Positions 8,774-11,451 of a DNA stretch of 11,451 nucleotides are shown one piece after another. Made by a program: the position numbers and the translations under genes. Below the pieces are notes generated by a model. That model made no database searches. It saw only the letters and a program-made list of their open reading frames with translations, and was not told the origin of the DNA. Origin of the DNA: Smittium culicis (Eukaryota; Kickxellomycota; Harpellomycetes; Harpellales; Legeriomycetaceae); contig LSSN01000823.1 of NCBI GenBank assembly GCA_001970855.1, positions 3,748 through 15,198 of the forward strand, given 5' to 3'. Within the stretch, counting starts at the first letter, position 1; each line of letters starts with the position of its first letter.

Positions 8774-9169
8774 ATGTCAAAAACTATTGCAAGCATCGTT
8801 CTTTTGGCCGCTGGTCTCTCGCAACTGCTCTCTGTAGCTAACGCATCCAGAACAGCAAACATTAAACTTTTCCAAAACACCAACCAATCAGTTCAATTTT
8901 ACAGTGGTGACTACGCTTACAACAACTGCTTCAACACTGCTGATGCAAAATCCATGGTCATCTCCGTTGGAAAGAAAAGCACAATGCTCAGATTCAATGG
9001 TCCGGACTGTAAAGGGAAAAGGAAGAGATCCGTCATCAGAGACACTAAAACAGTTTCAGACATCGCTTCCAAGTATGGAAAAACAGGCATCTCTTTCGTC
9101 ATTACGCGCTACAATCCAGATGATTATGAATCAAACGTTCCTGCTTTCGACTATTTGAATATGGCATAA
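8774..9169 (+). CDS. Small secreted protein, possible beta/gamma-crystallin-like fold
   Basis: Encodes a 131-residue pre-protein in one exon. Residues 1-24 form a classical signal peptide: Lys3, a hydrophobic core (ASIVLLAAGLSQLLSV) and an Ala-Asn-Ala cleavage site before Ser25. The mature protein of about 107 residues should be extracellular or in the secretory path. It has only two cysteines, Cys52 and Cys79, which could form one disulfide. Two halves look related. Residues 28-65 start with an IKLFQNTN strand and end in SMVISV; residues 70-112 start with MLRFNGPDCKGK and end in SFVIT. This suggests a two-motif beta-sandwich such as a beta/gamma-crystallin-like domain (inference; no calcium-site signature confirmed). 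Lys82-Arg85 is a basic cluster that could be a Kex2-type site. The C-terminal tail (114-131) is rich in Asp, Asn and Tyr. The start is the first ATG in frame and supplies the signal peptide. GC is 42%, far above the flanks. No intron is needed. I do not recognise the family, and no function is assigned. Confidence 0.9.
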   Translation: MSKTIASIVLLAAGLSQLLSVANASRTANIKLFQNTNQSVQFYSGDYAYNNCFNTADAKSMVISVGKKSTMLRFNGPDCKGKRKRSVIRDTKTVSDIASKYGKTGISFVITRYNPDDYESNVPAFDYLNMA

Positions 9170-9365
9170 AAAGTTGGCTTAAGCTTATCTAGGCTCTGAA
9201 TAGCACACATATATAATAGACCCGACAAGAGAGGACCCGTTTTCAGACAAGATAGATCTTTTTTTTTTTTTATTTGCACAAAAAAAATATAGGGTTGTTT
9301 ATTTTAAGATTTCATAATCTTATTAAAAAATTTGATGCAAAATAAAACATTAGACTATTAATATT
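9170..9365 (+). promoter_or_regulatory. Probable 3' UTR with AATAAA signal
   Basis: After the TAA stop comes a less AT-rich stretch with two copies of gacccg (near 9222 and 9235), a run of 13 T (9259-9271), and AATAAA at 9341-9346, 172 bases beyond the stop. AATAAA is the canonical eukaryotic polyadenylation hexamer, but it is frequent by chance in AT-rich DNA. The true 3' end may lie earlier, near the T/A-rich block at 9259-9290. Confidence 0.35.
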
Positions 9366-10039
9366 TGATTTTTACGGGGCTTTAAATTAGTTTTAAAAAA
9401 TTTAAAAAGGACTAAAAAGTATACATATTATTCATTTAAAGCCTAGAAAAATACAAAGGAGTGTCATTAATTTGATATGTAGCGAACAGCTTGAAGTTAT
9501 TTCAACTAGTTGCTATAATATATTTTTTTCTAGCAAATAAATAAAATTGAATCATTATTCTCTCTTTTTTTTTAAATATTATTAGTTTACTGGTAAATCA
9601 ATACAGTAAGAAAAATTAATTAAAAGTTAAGTTATCTTGTAATAATTGTTTTGAATATACATCTAAAACACTATTCCTTGTGTTAAAAGCAAAAAGAAAA
9701 GAATTGAATTTACAGATAAACTAAAAAATTACTTGTTAAAGAGCAATCTAATCATAGTGAATATTATACTACACCCGTAATATCGCTAATTCTTTTGAGA
9801 ATTGTTAAATAGTTTTGAGTTATTTTTGAGCTATTTTTTCTATTTCATCGAGATTTGTATTGCTGGAATGAAAGCAGGATCATTCGATTTACATTTTCTA
9901 AAATTCAAAATGCAGCCCTTAATTGCAATTCAAACTCCGTTTTTCAAAAAAAAAAAAAAAACAGCTGAATACTCGGTCAAATTATAATAAAACTGGTAAT
10001 TTATCATAACTTAAGCACATTGGATCATTATATTTCATA
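9366..10039. other. Gene-free 3' flank with a 16-A run
   Basis: No gene is supportable. A patch at about 9855-9945 is less AT-rich and ends in a run of 16 A (9946-9961), like the 3' tail of a retroposed sequence. I found no convincing flanking target duplication and no SINE or LINE hallmark, so this remains a homopolymer in flanking DNA. A short inverted repeat, ttactg / cagtaa (9587-9609), is also present. Confidence 0.5.
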
Positions 10040-10287
10040 TGGGAGATTCTGAATGAAGAGAGCACTTTGTTGAAGTTTAATGTTATTGGCCTGTATAAGC
10101 ACTTATTGTAAGTATTATTGGCGGAGCAAAAATGGTATTTTGATTTTTCTATTTCTTCGTTTCAATTTAAAATTTTTATTTGATAAAAAATTAAATTATT
10201 CTACTCATTGGGCGTTTATTTTTGATGCGATTTTATGCACTGAAACTCTTTACACTATAAAATGACCTCTTCATAAAGAATTGCCCA
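10040..10287 (+). mobile_element. Family A MITE copy 8, complete, downstream of the gene
   Basis: A 248-bp copy flanked by TA (10038-10039 and 10288-10289). The left terminus is tgggagattctgaatgaaga, followed by gcactttgttgaagt. The right terminus, read inverted, is tgggcaattctttatgaaga, then ggtcattttatagtg and a final gtttcagt. As in copy 3, an internal direct repeat is present (aatgttattggc at 10079-10090, agtattattggc at 10111-10122) with nearly the same spacing. It is inverted relative to copy 7, so the same end type faces the gene from both sides. A 61-codon frame inside it is fortuitous. Confidence 0.88.
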
Positions 10288-10289
10288 TA

Positions 10290-11017
10290 TAGTCTATTCT
10301 CTACATCAATAATGAAATCAGGTGAGATTATGAGTAAGTTATTCTTAGATTTTTTTTAAAAATATATGTTATAATTCGCTTTCAAAATCTGGCATACAAT
10401 TTTTTTAATTATTTCTTGTTGATTATTATTCTTACGTGATTACCTTGAATTCGAAAAAAATTTTAGCCATAACCACTTAATACTGAGAATATATGTACTT
10501 TATTTAGAAATTATAATTTGAAAAATAACTGAAATTTGATAATACTGTCTCATAAGATCGAACAAAATAATTTAATATTTGAAGAGATGTCAGACTAAGT
10601 TTATTTTATGAGAATTACTGAATTCGCTTTATTTATTTTATTGTAAGTATGTTTTTTTTTTTTTACATGGTCAAACTGCAATTTTTTTTGCGAAAAATAC
10701 TCTTTAAACTGAATTGAGCTCAGTTAAGGTGTGATATGGGTTATATTCACTTGAATTGGTACTTTAAGAGGTGTTAATATTTTTCGATCATCGCTATCAG
10801 TATAATATGAATTAGCAAAATATTTAATCTTTATAAAAGGATCCCTTGTGAGTGCTGGTAAGATCCAATAGCCTAAAAAAATCTAAAAAAAGCGCTAGTT
10901 AAAAATTTAGTACTTTCTTTAGTCTACTGTGAGAAATTATTCAAAAAGAATTTTCATCAAAAATAAACATAGCTTGTATAGATATTTGCATTTTTCTATA
11001 TGTAGTAATTTATATTA
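10290..11017. other. Gene-free AT-rich region
   Basis: No supportable gene, RNA or repeat family on either strand. It includes a GTAAGTAT string at 10643-10650 that resembles a 5' splice site, and a run of 13 T (10652-10664). No open coding sequence precedes the GTAAGTAT, so it is not called as an exon boundary. Confidence 0.55.
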
Positions 11018-11199
11018 TTAACCCTATCCCGTCCAACATCCTTTAAAAAAGTATATATTATGATTTACAAGCTTATTATTTGCAGTTTTTTAATATCAAA
11101 CCAATATTTTTTAACATTTAGAAATTTTATTACTTTTATTGAATCCAGTTGGATATATTTTGTAGACCAAAAATAGTCTACCGCCCATGAAAGGGTTGA
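11018..11199. mobile_element. Possible piggyBac-like MITE
   Basis: TTAA at 11018-11021 is followed by ccctatcccgtccaacatcc. The other side reads gcccatgaaaggg (ending 11195) followed by TTGA, one base from TTAA. Elements of the piggyBac superfamily insert at TTAA and often start with CCCT (established knowledge). The inverted right end begins ccctttcatgggcgg and matches the left end only over the first few bases. A 6-bp hairpin, gtagac / gtctac (11162-11181), lies next to the right end. The candidate is about 174 bp with no coding capacity. The short, imperfect termini leave a chance match possible. Confidence 0.3.
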
Positions 11200-11325
11200 G
11201 ACAAAGATTTTATTTATTGCAAGAATTAATCGATTTTAAGAATATTAATTTATATTATGCTAACATGATATCATATTATGCGTTTCATCTTTTATTGGCT
11301 AAAGGAAAATTTCAAATAAACTAAT

Positions 11326-11385
11326 TACTAATTAGTCATAAACAAAAAAAAGTAAATGAAATTTTTTTTTTCTTTTTTTTTTCAG
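11326..11385 (+). promoter_or_regulatory. Possible 3' splice site with branch-point-like motif
   Basis: TACTAAT (11326-11332) resembles the fungal branch-point consensus TACTAAC. About 30 bases further on comes a pyrimidine tract of 10 T, one C and 10 T (11362-11382), then CAG ending at 11385. Spacing and order fit an intron end. The sequence after it stays open for 11 codons in one frame (stop at 11419-11421) and closes sooner in the others, so it could only be a short terminal exon or part of a UTR. No matching upstream exon is identifiable. Confidence 0.25.
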
Positions 11386-11451
11386 GTATATAGCCTTTGG
11401 TACGTCTTTTTGAAAACTTAATCATCGAATGCATTGTTATAAATAATAATA

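Noticed and set aside
8904..9158. Overlapping open frames inside the secreted-protein gene, one on + in another frame and one on - (8917-9102)
   Set aside because: Both are shadows created by the GC-richer coding sequence. Neither has its own promoter context or a recognisable product, while the main frame has a signal peptide and coherent domain pattern.
9587..9609. ttactg / cagtaa inverted repeat resembling short ends of element B
   Set aside because: Only six bases match on each side, with 11 bases between them and no clear target duplication. It is too short to call an element or an excision footprint.
9855..9961. Possible SINE or retrogene ending in A16
   Set aside because: No target-site duplication, no RNA polymerase III box A/B pair and no similarity to the gene at 8774 could be found.
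9802..9987. A 61-codon frame running through the 16-A tract
   Set aside because: It ends in a poly-Lys stretch produced by the homopolymer, begins in AT-rich noise, and has no feature of a real protein.
10080..10265. A 61-codon frame within family A copy 8
   Set aside because: It lies wholly inside a short MITE, and indels in copy 3 and other copies disrupt the frame, so it is not a conserved transposon protein.

Overview
The window reads as nuclear DNA of a very AT-rich eukaryote. One compact, intronless gene for a small secreted protein sits in long gene-free sequence full of short non-autonomous DNA transposons. No bacterial operon layout, Shine-Dalgarno pattern, tRNA, rRNA or organelle gene is visible. 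The coding region is 42% GC (166 of 396 bases), while the 60 bases at 8701-8760 hold only 10 G or C. This contrast, the A-rich start context, and the small secreted Cys-poor protein would suit an early-diverging fungus with an AT-rich genome (for example in the zygomycete lineages). That assignment is an inference; other AT-rich protists or invertebrates are not excluded. The first 17 bases are a pure G run that looks like a contig-end artefact.

Layout. 18-4900: AT-rich sequence with no supportable gene, only a short tandem duplication and small hairpins. 4905-8353: a dense cluster of one MITE family, called family A here (about 240-248 bp, TGGG...CCCA ends, TA target duplications). It has four complete copies, three degenerate or truncated ones and one end remnant. 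One of the complete copies is split by a second, 533-bp element, called element B (CAGTAAAACCTC-type termini, TA duplication). 8354-8773: promoter region with a 3 x 14-bp tandem repeat, a TATA-like box and poly(dA) tracts. 8774-9169: the secreted-protein gene. 9170-10039: 3' flank with an AATAAA and a 16-A run. 10040-10287: another complete family A copy, inverted relative to the one upstream of the gene. 10290-11451: gene-free, with a possible piggyBac-like MITE at 11018-11199 and a plausible 3' splice site at 11326-11385 near the right edge.

The single gene encodes a 131-residue pre-protein with a clear signal peptide. The mature part appears to hold two related halves (about residues 28-65 and 70-112), each starting with an aromatic-rich strand and ending in an S-x-V-I-S/T-like strand. 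This is reminiscent of a double Greek-key (beta/gamma-crystallin-like) domain. The gene lies between two inverted copies of family A. The strongest structural story is the transposon history: family A spread first, element B later landed in one copy, and adjacent copies share or abut target TA sites.
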